The notes below the pieces were generated by a model. The model had not been told where the DNA came from. It worked only from the letters and a program-made list of their open reading frames with translations, and searched no databases. From NCBI GenBank assembly GCA_023424235.1, contig JAFAEB010000110.1:1-13981 (forward strand): DNA of 13,981 nt. The letters run 5' to 3'. The position numbers and the translations under genes are program-made. Positions 1 to 7,312 of the stretch are shown piece after piece. Positions within the stretch are counted from its first letter, which is position 1. Every line of letters begins with the position of its first letter. The stretch is from Bacillota bacterium (GTDB taxonomy: Bacteria > Bacillota > Clostridia > Lachnospirales > Lachnospiraceae).

Positions 1-273
1 GGATTATATACAGCAGTATTTTTCTGGAATGACTGGTTTAATGGTTTGATTTACCTTAATACTTCTCAATTTCCAGTAATGTTATTTTTAAGAAATATTG
101 TTAATGGAACCACCATGGTTGGTGATGCGGCTGGTTCAGCAGATAAGGCTACTATCGCAATTTCCATTAAATCAGCGGTAATCATAACATCCACTTTACC
201 TATTATTATTTTATATCCATTCTTACAAAAGTACTTTGTAAAGGGATTAACAGTAGGATCGGTTAAGGGTTAA
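1..273 (+). CDS. Carbohydrate ABC transporter permease, C-terminal part (MalG/LplC type)
   Basis: The frame is open from base 1, so only the last 90 residues are present and the start lies outside the window. The fragment reads FFWNDWFNGLIYL near its beginning and ends LQKYFVKGLTVGSVKG. Both are typical of the last two membrane segments and the C-terminus of MalG-type sugar permeases, especially the LplC/YtcP group, which ends in Y-F-x-K-G-x-x-x-G-x-x-K-G. Such proteins form the membrane channel with a partner permease and a solute-binding protein. The gene ends 22 bases before the preferred murQ start, so the two are almost certainly co-transcribed. This suggests, by inference, that the transporter imports a MurNAc-containing sugar or peptidoglycan fragment. 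The substrate cannot be read from the sequence. Confidence 0.9.
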   Translation, partial: GLYTAVFFWNDWFNGLIYLNTSQFPVMLFLRNIVNGTTMVGDAAGSADKATIAISIKSAVIITSTLPIIILYPFLQKYFVKGLTVGSVKG

Positions 274-284
274 TATTATGAACA

Positions 285-290
285 GAGGTG
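285..290 (+). promoter_or_regulatory. Ribosome binding site that sets the murQ start
   Basis: GAGGTG lies 5 bases before the ATG at 296 and inside the reading frame that would begin at the ATG at 278. The earlier ATG has only AAGGG (265-269) upstream. The better site favours 296, though 278 cannot be excluded. Confidence 0.55.
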
Positions 291-295
291 GAAGA

Positions 296-1195
296 ATGGT
301 AGAATTAAGTTCTATTAAAACAGAACAGAAAAATAAAAGAACAGAACATATAGATAGATTAGACACGATAGAAATACTTAATCTTATAAATGAAGAAGAT
401 AAAAAGGTTGCTTTTGCGGTTGAAAAAGAAATCGACCATATTTCAAAAGCTGTCGATATTATATATGATGCTATTACAAAAGGTGGCAGATTAATATACT
501 GTGGTTGTGGAACTTCTGGTAGGCTTGGAATATTGGATGCAGTAGAATGCCCCCCGACATTTGGTACAGATCCTTGGTTAGTACAGGGTATAATAGCAGG
601 TGGTACAGGTGCCTTTGTTAAAGCAGTCGAAGGAGCAGAAGACAACCTTACAATGGGCGAAATTGATCTTAAAGGAATTGAGTTTTCAAGTAAAGATGTT
701 TTAGTTGGTATTGCGGCAAGTGGTAGAACTCCTTACGTTATAGGAGCTATAAATTATGCAAAAGGTATTGGTGCTAAGACGATTTCATTAACCTGTTGCC
801 CGGGTTCTGAGATTAATAATCTTACTGATATATCAATTGCTCCAAAGACAGGAGCCGAAGTAATAACTGGTTCTACTCGAATGAAATGTGGAACTGCACA
901 AAAGCTTGTGCTTAATATGATTAGTACCTCTGTAATGATTAAGCTTGGTAAAGTATATGGAAACCTAATGGTGGATGTGAAAGCGACCAATGAAAAATTA
1001 TTAGAAAGAACGGTGTCTATTGTAAGAAGTGTAACAGGAGTAGAGGATGAGATTGCTAGAAAAGTATTATCAGAGTGCGAATATTCTGCAAAAACAGCAA
1101 TTGTAATGATTCAACATGATTTCACAAAAGAAGAAGCGGAACGTGCTTTAATTGATGCAGAAGGGCGAATATCCTCCATTCGCTACGAAAGATAA
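296..1195 (+). CDS. murQ: N-acetylmuramic acid 6-phosphate etherase
   Basis: MurQ removes the D-lactyl ether from MurNAc-6-phosphate in the cytoplasm, giving GlcNAc-6-phosphate and D-lactate. The 299-residue product matches the family length. Visible family motifs are HIDRLDT, GRLIYCGCGTSGRLGILDA, ECPPTFG, AVEGAED, GIAASGRTPYV, TGSTRMKCGTAQK and GNLMVDVKATN. Together these form a SIS sugar-phosphate isomerase fold. The two acidic residues matching E. coli Glu83 and Glu114 are present (Glu in ECPPTFG, about 84, and the second Glu of VEGAED, about 115), so the enzyme looks active. An alternative start at 278 adds six residues; 296 was chosen for its ribosome binding site. It follows the ABC permease closely and ends in a hairpin terminator, so it is the last gene of the transport operon. 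Confidence 0.97.
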   Translation: MVELSSIKTEQKNKRTEHIDRLDTIEILNLINEEDKKVAFAVEKEIDHISKAVDIIYDAITKGGRLIYCGCGTSGRLGILDAVECPPTFGTDPWLVQGIIAGGTGAFVKAVEGAEDNLTMGEIDLKGIEFSSKDVLVGIAASGRTPYVIGAINYAKGIGAKTISLTCCPGSEINNLTDISIAPKTGAEVITGSTRMKCGTAQKLVLNMISTSVMIKLGKVYGNLMVDVKATNEKLLERTVSIVRSVTGVEDEIARKVLSECEYSAKTAIVMIQHDFTKEEAERALIDAEGRISSIRYER

Positions 1196-1224
1196 GAGAT
1201 TAGAGAATTAATTGAATCTAAATT

Positions 1225-1263
1225 AAAATCGTAAGAACTTTATGAAAAAGCTCTTACGATTTT
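1225..1263. terminator. Bidirectional terminator between murQ and murR
   Basis: A perfect 12-bp stem (AAAATCGTAAGA at 1225-1236 with TCTTACGATTTT at 1252-1263) continues inward past one A/C mismatch with four more pairs around a 5-base loop. The stem is flanked by A-rich sequence on the left and T-rich on the right. It can therefore end transcripts from both convergent genes, murQ (+) and the RpiR regulator (-). Confidence 0.85.
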
Positions 1264-1275
1264 ATATATAGATAT

Positions 1276-2136
1276 TTATTGTTTGTGTTTACGGCAAGCT
1301 TCATAGCTTTTTTCGAGATATTTATCTACTAAAGCATAATTTTTACTAGCTAAGATGGTAAAAAGCATATCAACAATTGTTAATTGAGCTAGGCGGCTAC
1401 TCATGGCACCACTTCTCAAATCAACTTCTGGTGCTGATATATAGAGAGAATAAGTAGTACCAGTTACCAAAGGACTTTTTGCAAATTTCGTTATTGCTAA
1501 AGTTGGACAGTTTGATGATTTAGCTAATGCTTGAATTTCTAACATTTCACTAGTGGTACCTGAATAGGAGAAAATGATAGCAATATCATTTGGTCCTAGT
1601 GTTGCACCATAAGTAAGTTGCGTATGAGCATCATAACTAAAACATGCATTTTTTCCAATACGTACTAACTTCCTGTGAAAGTCATCTGCAACGATTCCAG
1701 AGGCTCCGATACCAAACAAATGAATTCTCTCAGCTTCATCTATTACTCTGATTATGGTAGAAAGTTCACTATAATCAATCATCTTCATCGTATCTTCGAT
1801 TGCTTGCATAGCTGAGTTTTTAATTGATGTTCCGATTTGCTCCATATCACTGTATTGATTAATATCAGAGAAAACCAAGGTGGTTTCAGCTACGTTACTG
1901 CTTGCACTATTTAACTCAATAAAAAGACTTTTTTTAAGGTCTTTTAATCCTTCAAAACCAAGAGCCTTGCAAAATCGAACCCAAGTAACTTGACTTACGC
2001 CTGATTCTTTTGCTAGCATTGCCACTGGCATGGAAAATATATGTTCAATATTGTTAAGGAGGTAGTTGGCAACTTTCTTTTCAGAATTATTTAAGGTGTC
2101 AAGGATACTACGAGTTTTAATCTCTATATTAGTCAT
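1276..2136 (-). CDS. murR: RpiR/MurR-family transcriptional regulator
   Basis: This 286-residue protein has an N-terminal HTH_6 domain (about residues 1-75). The helix-turn-helix reads LAKESGVSQVTWVRFCKALGF, as in RpiR proteins. A C-terminal SIS domain follows (about 125-265) with HLFGIGASGIVADDF, FSYSGTTSEM and AMSSRLAQLTIVDMLF. SIS domains of this family bind a phosphosugar; in MurR of E. coli and relatives the ligand is MurNAc-6-phosphate. The gene lies 20 bases after anmK on the same strand and opposite murQ, which supports a MurR role. It likely controls anmK-murR and the divergent namZ operon, with MurNAc-6-P as inducer. The family assignment is certain; the symbol rests on context, since RpiR paralogues for other sugars look alike. 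Confidence 0.85.
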   Translation of the reverse strand: MTNIEIKTRSILDTLNNSEKKVANYLLNNIEHIFSMPVAMLAKESGVSQVTWVRFCKALGFEGLKDLKKSLFIELNSASSNVAETTLVFSDINQYSDMEQIGTSIKNSAMQAIEDTMKMIDYSELSTIIRVIDEAERIHLFGIGASGIVADDFHRKLVRIGKNACFSYDAHTQLTYGATLGPNDIAIIFSYSGTTSEMLEIQALAKSSNCPTLAITKFAKSPLVTGTTYSLYISAPEVDLRSGAMSSRLAQLTIVDMLFTILASKNYALVDKYLEKSYEACRKHKQ

Positions 2137-2156
2137 ATAAATACCTACTTTCTTAA

Positions 2157-3341
2157 TTATAATGTAATCTTGCCCATGATAACGCTATGATGGGCACCAG
2201 TAGCACTTGGAATGTTATTGGTTTTACCAGATAATGTTTCATTGGCAAGAACAGCAAATGCGATTGCTTCTTTTGCATTGCTATTAAGTCCAAGGTCTTC
2301 ATTGGTTATAACCTTACAGTTAGGTAGAACCCTTTTTATGTTATTTAGAAGGGTTTTATTATAACTGCCACCTCCACCAATGACTAATTCATCTGGCATT
2401 TCCTTAAAGTTGTTTTTAATACCAATTTCAATGGATTTTGCAGTAAACATGGTGGCAGTTGCAATGGTATCTGTTAAGCTTATATGTAAGGAGTCTGCCT
2501 TCTTTAGGAGATTACTTACAAATTCTTGTCCATAGTATTCACGGCCTGTTGTCTTAGGGGCTAATAAATAGATATATTCATCCTCTAAGAGCCAATTTAA
2601 TAACTCATGATGTATGAAAGCAGATGCCGCAATTTCACCATTTTTATCATAATGGCAAGTACCGTTTGTATAAATAGATACGAGTGCATCAATTATCATA
2701 TTACCAGGACCTGTATCAAATGCAAAGACATTATCAATCTCGTTATTAGCTGGTAAGAAAGTAATATTTCCGATTCCACCAATATTTTGCAGTGCAATAT
2801 TTTTTCCTTTTTTACTATATAACAAATACTCAGTATATGGTACTAAAGGTGCGCCAAGACCGCCTGCAGCCATATCACGTACACGAAAATCAGATATAAC
2901 TGGGCAATTAAGAGTTTCGCTTATAATAGATGGTTCACCAATTTGTAAAGTTGATGATATATTATAGCCGAAATAAGATGTTTTAATTGGTTGATGAAAT
3001 ATAGTGTGACCGTGGCTTCCGACAAAATCAATATCAGTAAGTGGGACATTTGCTTGTTCACATACTTTAATACAAGCAGCTAAAGAAAGATGACCTAGTA
3101 AAAAGTTCATTTTGCATATTTCTTCACTGCCAAACTTATTACCAGACGCAATATCTAATAGTCGATTTCGAAGGGAATCTTCGTATGGAATGGTTATAAA
3201 ATCGATAAGTGTTACCTTTGTATCTAGATGACAACCTTCTATTTGTACAAGAGCTGCATCAATACCATCTGTACAGGTACCACTCATCAGGCCAATTGCT
3301 AGGCGAGAGTATTTATTTGTTAAACGCTGGATACGATTCAA
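2157..3341 (-). CDS. anmK: Anhydro-N-acetylmuramic acid kinase
   Basis: AnmK opens the 1,6-anhydro ring of anhydro-MurNAc and phosphorylates it, giving MurNAc-6-phosphate for MurQ. The 394-residue product carries the family signatures: GLMSGTCTDGIDAALV (about 17-32), GSHGHTIFHQP, TLQIGEPSII, DFRVRDMAAGGLGAPLVPY, NIGGIGNITFLP, FDTGPGNMIIDA, PKTTGREYYG, IGGGGSYNKTLL and NIPSATGAH. The Asp of DTGPGN (about 209) corresponds to the catalytic base of characterised AnmK enzymes. The start is a TTG with a perfect AAGGAGGT eight bases upstream; no ATG competes. It is about 25 residues longer than E. coli AnmK, partly through a short N-terminal extension. It is first in a two-gene operon with the RpiR regulator and divergent from namZ. 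Its presence in a Gram-positive is notable, as anhydro-sugars come only from lytic transglycosylases. Confidence 0.95.
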   Translation of the reverse strand: MNRIQRLTNKYSRLAIGLMSGTCTDGIDAALVQIEGCHLDTKVTLIDFITIPYEDSLRNRLLDIASGNKFGSEEICKMNFLLGHLSLAACIKVCEQANVPLTDIDFVGSHGHTIFHQPIKTSYFGYNISSTLQIGEPSIISETLNCPVISDFRVRDMAAGGLGAPLVPYTEYLLYSKKGKNIALQNIGGIGNITFLPANNEIDNVFAFDTGPGNMIIDALVSIYTNGTCHYDKNGEIAASAFIHHELLNWLLEDEYIYLLAPKTTGREYYGQEFVSNLLKKADSLHISLTDTIATATMFTAKSIEIGIKNNFKEMPDELVIGGGGSYNKTLLNNIKRVLPNCKVITNEDLGLNSNAKEAIAFAVLANETLSGKTNNIPSATGAHHSVIMGKITL

Positions 3342-3349
3342 TTCTGTGT

Positions 3350-3357
3350 ACCTCCTT
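3350..3357 (-). promoter_or_regulatory. Ribosome binding site deciding the TTG start of anmK
   Basis: On the minus strand this reads AAGGAGGT, a full Shine-Dalgarno match, with an 8-base spacer to TTG at 3341-3339. It supports the non-ATG start. Confidence 0.85.
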
Positions 3358-3380
3358 GTTTGAAATAAAATTACTAAATA

Positions 3381-3403
3381 AAATTAATTATATGAATTAA
3401 TTT
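3381..3403. promoter_or_regulatory. Candidate operator palindrome between anmK and namZ
   Basis: AAATTAATT (3381-3389) and AATTAATTT (3395-3403) are perfect inverted arms around five bases. The right arm overlaps the predicted -10 box of the anmK promoter (3400-3405), where a repressor would act. The same AAATTAATT word recurs at 3440-3448, where ATTAAT-TG-ATTAAT (3442-3455) forms a second small palindrome in front of namZ. Binding by the neighbouring RpiR protein is inferred. AT-only palindromes are easily formed by chance in such DNA. Confidence 0.4.
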
Positions 3404-3428
3404 AACTATAAAAATTGTAAACTGTCAA
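3400..3428 (-). promoter_or_regulatory. Predicted sigma-A promoter of anmK-murR
   Basis: On the minus strand a perfect -35 TTGACA (3428-3423) is followed after 17 bases by TTAAAT (3405-3400), a 4/6 match to the -10 box. This puts the start of transcription roughly 50 bases before the anmK TTG. Confidence 0.5.
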
Positions 3429-3469
3429 TAACATACTGAAAATTAATTGATTAATAGATAGGAGACATT

Positions 3470-4612
3470 ATGCTAAAGGGAATTGACTCAATTTTAGAAT
3501 ATCGTCATTTATTTAAAGACAAACGAATTGGACTTATTACATCCATATCGGGTGTGAATAATGAACTTAATTCAACAATCGAAATAATACATAAACACTT
3601 TAATCTAGTTGCCATGTTTGGGCCAGAGCATGGAGTAAGAGGAGATAAGGATGCAGGAGGTATTGTTGATGACTACATCGATGAACTAACAGGTGTTCCT
3701 GTATATAGCTTATACAAGAAGGATTCAAAACGTTTAACAAAAGAAATGCTTGATAAAGTAGACATGGTTGTATATGACATTCAAGATATTGGTTCAAGGT
3801 ATTATACATTTATTTCAACTATGATTTATGCTTTAGAGGACTGTGCTAAGTATAATAAGCAATTTGTCATACTTGATCGTCCTAACCCGCTAGGTGGAGA
3901 AGTTGTTGAAGGTAATGTACTTGAGCAAGAATTTATGAGTTTTGTAGGTGGATATAATCTTGCTACACGTTATGGACTAACGATTGGTGAACTAGCTCAA
4001 ATGGTGAATGATGAGAAGGAATTAGGATGTGATTTAGTAGTAATTCCATGTAGTGGTTGGAAGCGAAGTGACTTATATCCAGATACAGGCCAAACATTTA
4101 TTATGCCAAGTCTTGGAATTCCACGTTTTGAAACTGCTCTATTATATCCAGGGACTTGTTTAGTAGAAGGAACGAATTTATCAGAAGGAAGAGGGACCTC
4201 TTGTCCTTTTGAAATAATTGGTGCACCATATATTAAAGCTTATGAACTCGGTAATGCCTTAAAGAAAAAAGACCTAAATGGTGTTATGTTTACACCAGCA
4301 TATTTTACACCAACTTCTTCAAAACATAAGGGTGAGTTTTGTAATGGAGTTCACATCCATATTACAAATTTTAATTCCTATGAAAGCTATAAAACTGGCC
4401 TTATACTACTAGAAACAATTAGGGATCTATATCCAAATGATTTTAAATTTTTAGAGCCTGTCAAAGAAAATGGCAGACCATTTATTAGTTTACTTGCTGG
4501 TTGTGATTATTTTCGTAATGAGAACTGGAAAGCCGAGGATTTATTAAAGAGAAATCAAAAAGAATTAGAAGAATTTATGAGAAGAAAGCAAAAGTATCAT
4601 ATATATACATAA
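3470..4612 (+). CDS. namZ: Exo-beta-N-acetylmuramidase NamZ-like (DUF1343, GH171)
   Basis: The 380-residue product is a clear DUF1343 protein, the family of B. subtilis YbbC/NamZ, which removes MurNAc from the non-reducing end of peptidoglycan glycans. Motifs in order are MFGPEHGVRG (about 49-58), VYDIQDIGSRYYTF (101-114), LDRPNPLGGEVVEG (135-148), RYGLTIGELAQM (167-178), YPGTCLVEGTNLSEGRGTSC (226-245) and EIIGAPYIKAYE (248-259). Start: ATG with ATAGGAG a few bases upstream. The protein begins MLKGIDSILEYRHLFKDKR, without a hydrophobic stretch, so no signal peptide is visible. The characterised B. subtilis enzyme is secreted, which suggests (inference) that this one acts in the cytoplasm on imported sugars. 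It heads the operon namZ-nagZ-murK-GNAT. Confidence 0.92.
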   Translation: MLKGIDSILEYRHLFKDKRIGLITSISGVNNELNSTIEIIHKHFNLVAMFGPEHGVRGDKDAGGIVDDYIDELTGVPVYSLYKKDSKRLTKEMLDKVDMVVYDIQDIGSRYYTFISTMIYALEDCAKYNKQFVILDRPNPLGGEVVEGNVLEQEFMSFVGGYNLATRYGLTIGELAQMVNDEKELGCDLVVIPCSGWKRSDLYPDTGQTFIMPSLGIPRFETALLYPGTCLVEGTNLSEGRGTSCPFEIIGAPYIKAYELGNALKKKDLNGVMFTPAYFTPTSSKHKGEFCNGVHIHITNFNSYESYKTGLILLETIRDLYPNDFKFLEPVKENGRPFISLLAGCDYFRNENWKAEDLLKRNQKELEEFMRRKQKYHIYT

Positions 4613-4701
4613 GATAATTTTAAATTATGCAATAAATTGTAAAAGAGCATAGTGGTGTAAAGAAAATAATATACTTCTATGAGCAAAACATAAATTTAAA
4701 T

Positions 4702-4707
4702 GGAGGG
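4702..4707 (+). promoter_or_regulatory. Ribosome binding site deciding the nagZ start
   Basis: GGAGGG with a 7-base spacer to the ATG at 4715. The in-frame ATG at 4700 overlaps this site and has nothing comparable upstream, so 4715 is the better start. Confidence 0.8.
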
Positions 4708-4714
4708 TATAAGA

Positions 4715-6268
4715 ATGAATGATTATCGAAAATTAGTTGGACAGAGAATGGTGGTCGGTTTTTATGGAACCGAAGTAAATGATGATATAAGAGATCTAAT
4801 CTGTAATTACAAAATTGGTAATATTATATTATTTAAGCATAATGTTTTAAATAATAATCAGTTAAAAGCAATGTGCAGTGAACTACAGGATTTAGTTAAG
4901 TTACATACTGGACATGATGCATTTATTACCATTGACCAGGAAGGTGGTATTGTTACAAGACTGGGTGAAGATGCTCTTAATATTCCTGGTGCAATGGCAA
5001 TTGCAGCAACGAGGGATGTTAGGAATGCATATGAAGCAGGTAGACTTACAGGTCTGCAACTAAGAAATCTAGGAATTAATTTTAATTTAGCTCCAACCGT
5101 TGATGTAAACTCAAATATGCATAATCCTGTAATTGGGGTAAGAAGCTATGGGGATAAACCATATGAAGCAGCAAAATATGCAGTGGAAATGACAAAAGGC
5201 TTACTAGCAGGTCACGTATATGCATGTGGTAAGCATTTCCCTGGTCATGGTGATACCAATGTAGATTCTCATGTAGGACTTCCACTGATTAATAAAGAGC
5301 TAGAAGAGTTAGAAGAATGTGAATTGATTCCTTTTAAAAAAGTAATAGAAGCTGGAATTCCGGCTATTATGACAACTCATATATTATTTCCTAAAATAGA
5401 GGAAGAGAATATTCCAGCTACCATGTCACGTAAAATTATTACCGGTATCCTTAGAGAAAAATTAAAGTTTACAGGATTAATTGTTAGTGATTGTATGGAA
5501 ATGAGTGCAATTAAGAAATACTATGGAACGGTAGAGGGATCCTTAGCGGCAATTAAAGCAGGTGTAGATTTAGTATTTATTTCCCATACAGCATCAGTTG
5601 CAAGAGAGGTGTCCGATGCACTTGTAAGTGAATTAAAACAAGGGGGACTATCCTTATCTACTATGACAGAAACAGTGGATAGAATTTTAGAATATAAAAG
5701 TAGACTGAATGACCCAAGCATGCAATTAAACAATCAAGCTGAAATAGAAGATGAAATAGAAAAAGGTAAAGAATTTGTAATTGATTTAACAAGAAAAACC
5801 ATAACTGCACTTAATATGCCAAGTGAAGGAATTCAACTCGGAAGTACACCACTCTTTATTGGGACCTCAGCTTTTCGTGCAAGCAATGTATCCAATGAGG
5901 AAGAGGAGCTTAACTTCGCAAATTACTTATCGATGGAATTAGGAGGAAGCAGGATTTCAATTGATCCTAATCCTAGTGAAGAGGATATAGAAGCAATACT
6001 TGGGGAAGCAAAAGGCAAAAGTGCGATCATAATAGGCACTTATAATGGACATTTATTTAAGGGACAATTAGAACTAGTTCGTAAACTATCACAGGTTCAT
6101 GAGAATATTGTGGTTATTGCATTACGTAATCCATATGATTTAGCTGAATTGCCAGAACACTGTATTAAAATTGCAGCCTATGAATATACAGCAAAAAGCT
6201 TGAGAGTAATATGTGAACTATTAGAAAATAAATTTCATCCAAGTGGTGACCTAGCAGTTGAACTGTAA
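4715..6268 (+). CDS. nagZ: Beta-N-acetylglucosaminidase NagZ-like (GH3)
   Basis: This GH3 enzyme of 517 residues would release GlcNAc from the non-reducing end of muropeptides or GlcNAc-MurNAc. The N-terminal TIM barrel shows ITIDQEGGIVTRLG (about 72-85), NFNLAPTVDVNSN, GVRSYGD and KHFPGHGDTNVDSHVGLP (173-190). The last holds the Asp-Ser-His loop used as acid/base in NagZ (Asp184, His186). LIVSDCMEMSAIKKYYG (255-271) carries the predicted nucleophile, Asp259. A second, less conserved domain (about 345-517) resembles the C-terminal domain of the two-domain Gram-positive form, unlike the single-domain enzyme of E. coli. No signal peptide or lipobox is visible (start MNDYRKLVGQRMVVGF), whereas B. 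subtilis NagZ is exported, so a cytoplasmic site is inferred. It lies 102 bases after namZ with no clear terminator or promoter between. Confidence 0.94.
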   Translation: MNDYRKLVGQRMVVGFYGTEVNDDIRDLICNYKIGNIILFKHNVLNNNQLKAMCSELQDLVKLHTGHDAFITIDQEGGIVTRLGEDALNIPGAMAIAATRDVRNAYEAGRLTGLQLRNLGINFNLAPTVDVNSNMHNPVIGVRSYGDKPYEAAKYAVEMTKGLLAGHVYACGKHFPGHGDTNVDSHVGLPLINKELEELEECELIPFKKVIEAGIPAIMTTHILFPKIEEENIPATMSRKIITGILREKLKFTGLIVSDCMEMSAIKKYYGTVEGSLAAIKAGVDLVFISHTASVAREVSDALVSELKQGGLSLSTMTETVDRILEYKSRLNDPSMQLNNQAEIEDEIEKGKEFVIDLTRKTITALNMPSEGIQLGSTPLFIGTSAFRASNVSNEEEELNFANYLSMELGGSRISIDPNPSEEDIEAILGEAKGKSAIIIGTYNGHLFKGQLELVRKLSQVHENIVVIALRNPYDLAELPEHCIKIAAYEYTAKSLRVICELLENKFHPSGDLAVEL

Positions 6269-6359
6269 ATCCTTTATGTGATATTTAAAAGTATAATGAA
6301 AGATAAATTAATCACAGGTTGCTTTGTGCCTGCAAGAAGTTGCTAAGCTTAGGAAAGGT

Positions 6360-7295
6360 ATGGTTTTTATCATGGAACATTTTGTTGTAGGTTTAGATGG
6401 TGGAGGAACGAAAACAGCCATTGAAATGAGAAGCTTAGGAGGTAGAGTCTTACTAAGAGAAGAGACTGATGGGCTTAATATTAACAGTCATACACAAGAG
6501 GAACTAATAATAACGATAGGAAAAATAGTTTCTTATATTTCAGATATGGAAGGTGGTATCTCCTCTTGTGATAAGATTTGCCTATCTACTGCTGGTGTAA
6601 GTAATCCAAAAGCAAAAGCATTCTTTAGCAGCTTATTTCGAGAGATGGGTGTCTTGTGTGAGATTATTATCGTTGGTGATCAAGAGGGTGCCTTATATGG
6701 AGCTCTAGGTAAGGGTGAGGGAATTATCCTTATTAGTGGTACAGGTTCTATATGCTATGGTAGAAATAGAGAAGGTATTAGTGCAAGATCTGGAGGTTTC
6801 GGTCACTTAATTGATGATGAAGGTAGTGGATATGCAATTGGAAGAGATATCTTATCACAAGCAGTGAAGAGCTACGATAAGCGTATACCCAAAAGTATCT
6901 TATACGATTTAGTACTAGCTCACATAGAGGGCAATGGTATAGAAGATATTATATACTATACTTATAAAAGTAATTCTTCTAAGAAAGATATTGCATCCCT
7001 ATCCCCGTTATTGCTAGAGGGATTAAAGTTAGAGGATGAAGCGGCAATGAATATCTGTATAAAGGCATCAAATGAGTTAGCAACTTTAATATTAACTGTA
7101 GCAAGAGAGCTTAACATATGGAGTGGTGAAGTTGCTTTACTTGGAGGAATATTAAGAAATTATCCCCAAATTCGTAATTTGGTGATTAATATAGTAAAGG
7201 AACAGCTTCCTGAACTTGTAATTGTAGAAGCAAAACATGATAGTGCTACTGGGGCAGTACTTATTGCCTTGGATAAGGTAAAACATAATATTTAG
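6360..7295 (+). CDS. murK: BadF/BadG-family amino-sugar kinase (MurNAc/GlcNAc kinase, MurK-like)
   Basis: A cytoplasmic ASKHA-fold kinase, 311 residues from this start. The phosphate-1 motif is GLDGGGTKT (11-19), the likely catalytic Asp lies in IVGDQEGALYG (Asp107), the phosphate-2 region is LISGTGSICYGR, and the family signature GGFGHLIDDEGSGYAIGRDI covers about 145-164. LLGGIL near the C-terminus belongs to the adenosine site. MurK of Clostridium acetobutylicum, in the same family, phosphorylates both MurNAc and GlcNAc at the 6-hydroxyl. The context with namZ, nagZ and murQ supports that role, but specificity is inferred and a plain GlcNAc kinase is possible. The start is uncertain: TTG at 6324 and ATG at 6372 are in frame. 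ATG 6360 was chosen for the purine-rich AGGAAAGG just before it and for the usual length. Confidence 0.85.
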   Translation: MVFIMEHFVVGLDGGGTKTAIEMRSLGGRVLLREETDGLNINSHTQEELIITIGKIVSYISDMEGGISSCDKICLSTAGVSNPKAKAFFSSLFREMGVLCEIIIVGDQEGALYGALGKGEGIILISGTGSICYGRNREGISARSGGFGHLIDDEGSGYAIGRDILSQAVKSYDKRIPKSILYDLVLAHIEGNGIEDIIYYTYKSNSSKKDIASLSPLLLEGLKLEDEAAMNICIKASNELATLILTVARELNIWSGEVALLGGILRNYPQIRNLVINIVKEQLPELVIVEAKHDSATGAVLIALDKVKHNI

Positions 7296-7300
7296 GATAA

Positions 7301-7307
7301 AGGAGGG
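7301..7307 (+). promoter_or_regulatory. Ribosome binding site of the GNAT gene
   Basis: AGGAGGG with a 5-base spacer to the ATG at 7313. It sits in the 17-base gap after the kinase stop codon, so translation follows closely within the operon. Confidence 0.7.
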
Positions 7308-7312
7308 CTATT

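Noticed and set aside
247..645. Open frame of 132 codons on the minus strand
   Set aside because: It lies wholly antisense to murQ, which has clear family motifs. The translated protein is low-complexity and matches nothing recognisable.
3209..3400. Short plus-strand open frame over the anmK start and the intergenic region
   Set aside because: It is antisense to anmK and crosses its promoter. There is no ribosome binding site or recognisable protein.
4613..4714. Terminator between namZ and nagZ
   Set aside because: Only a weak AT-only hairpin near 4614-4628 and a poor CATAG/CTATG pairing are present, without a T run. This is not convincing.
6269..6359. Separate promoter for the kinase gene (TATAAT at 6292-6297)
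   Set aside because: No acceptable -35 box lies at the right distance. The kinase is more simply read from the namZ operon.
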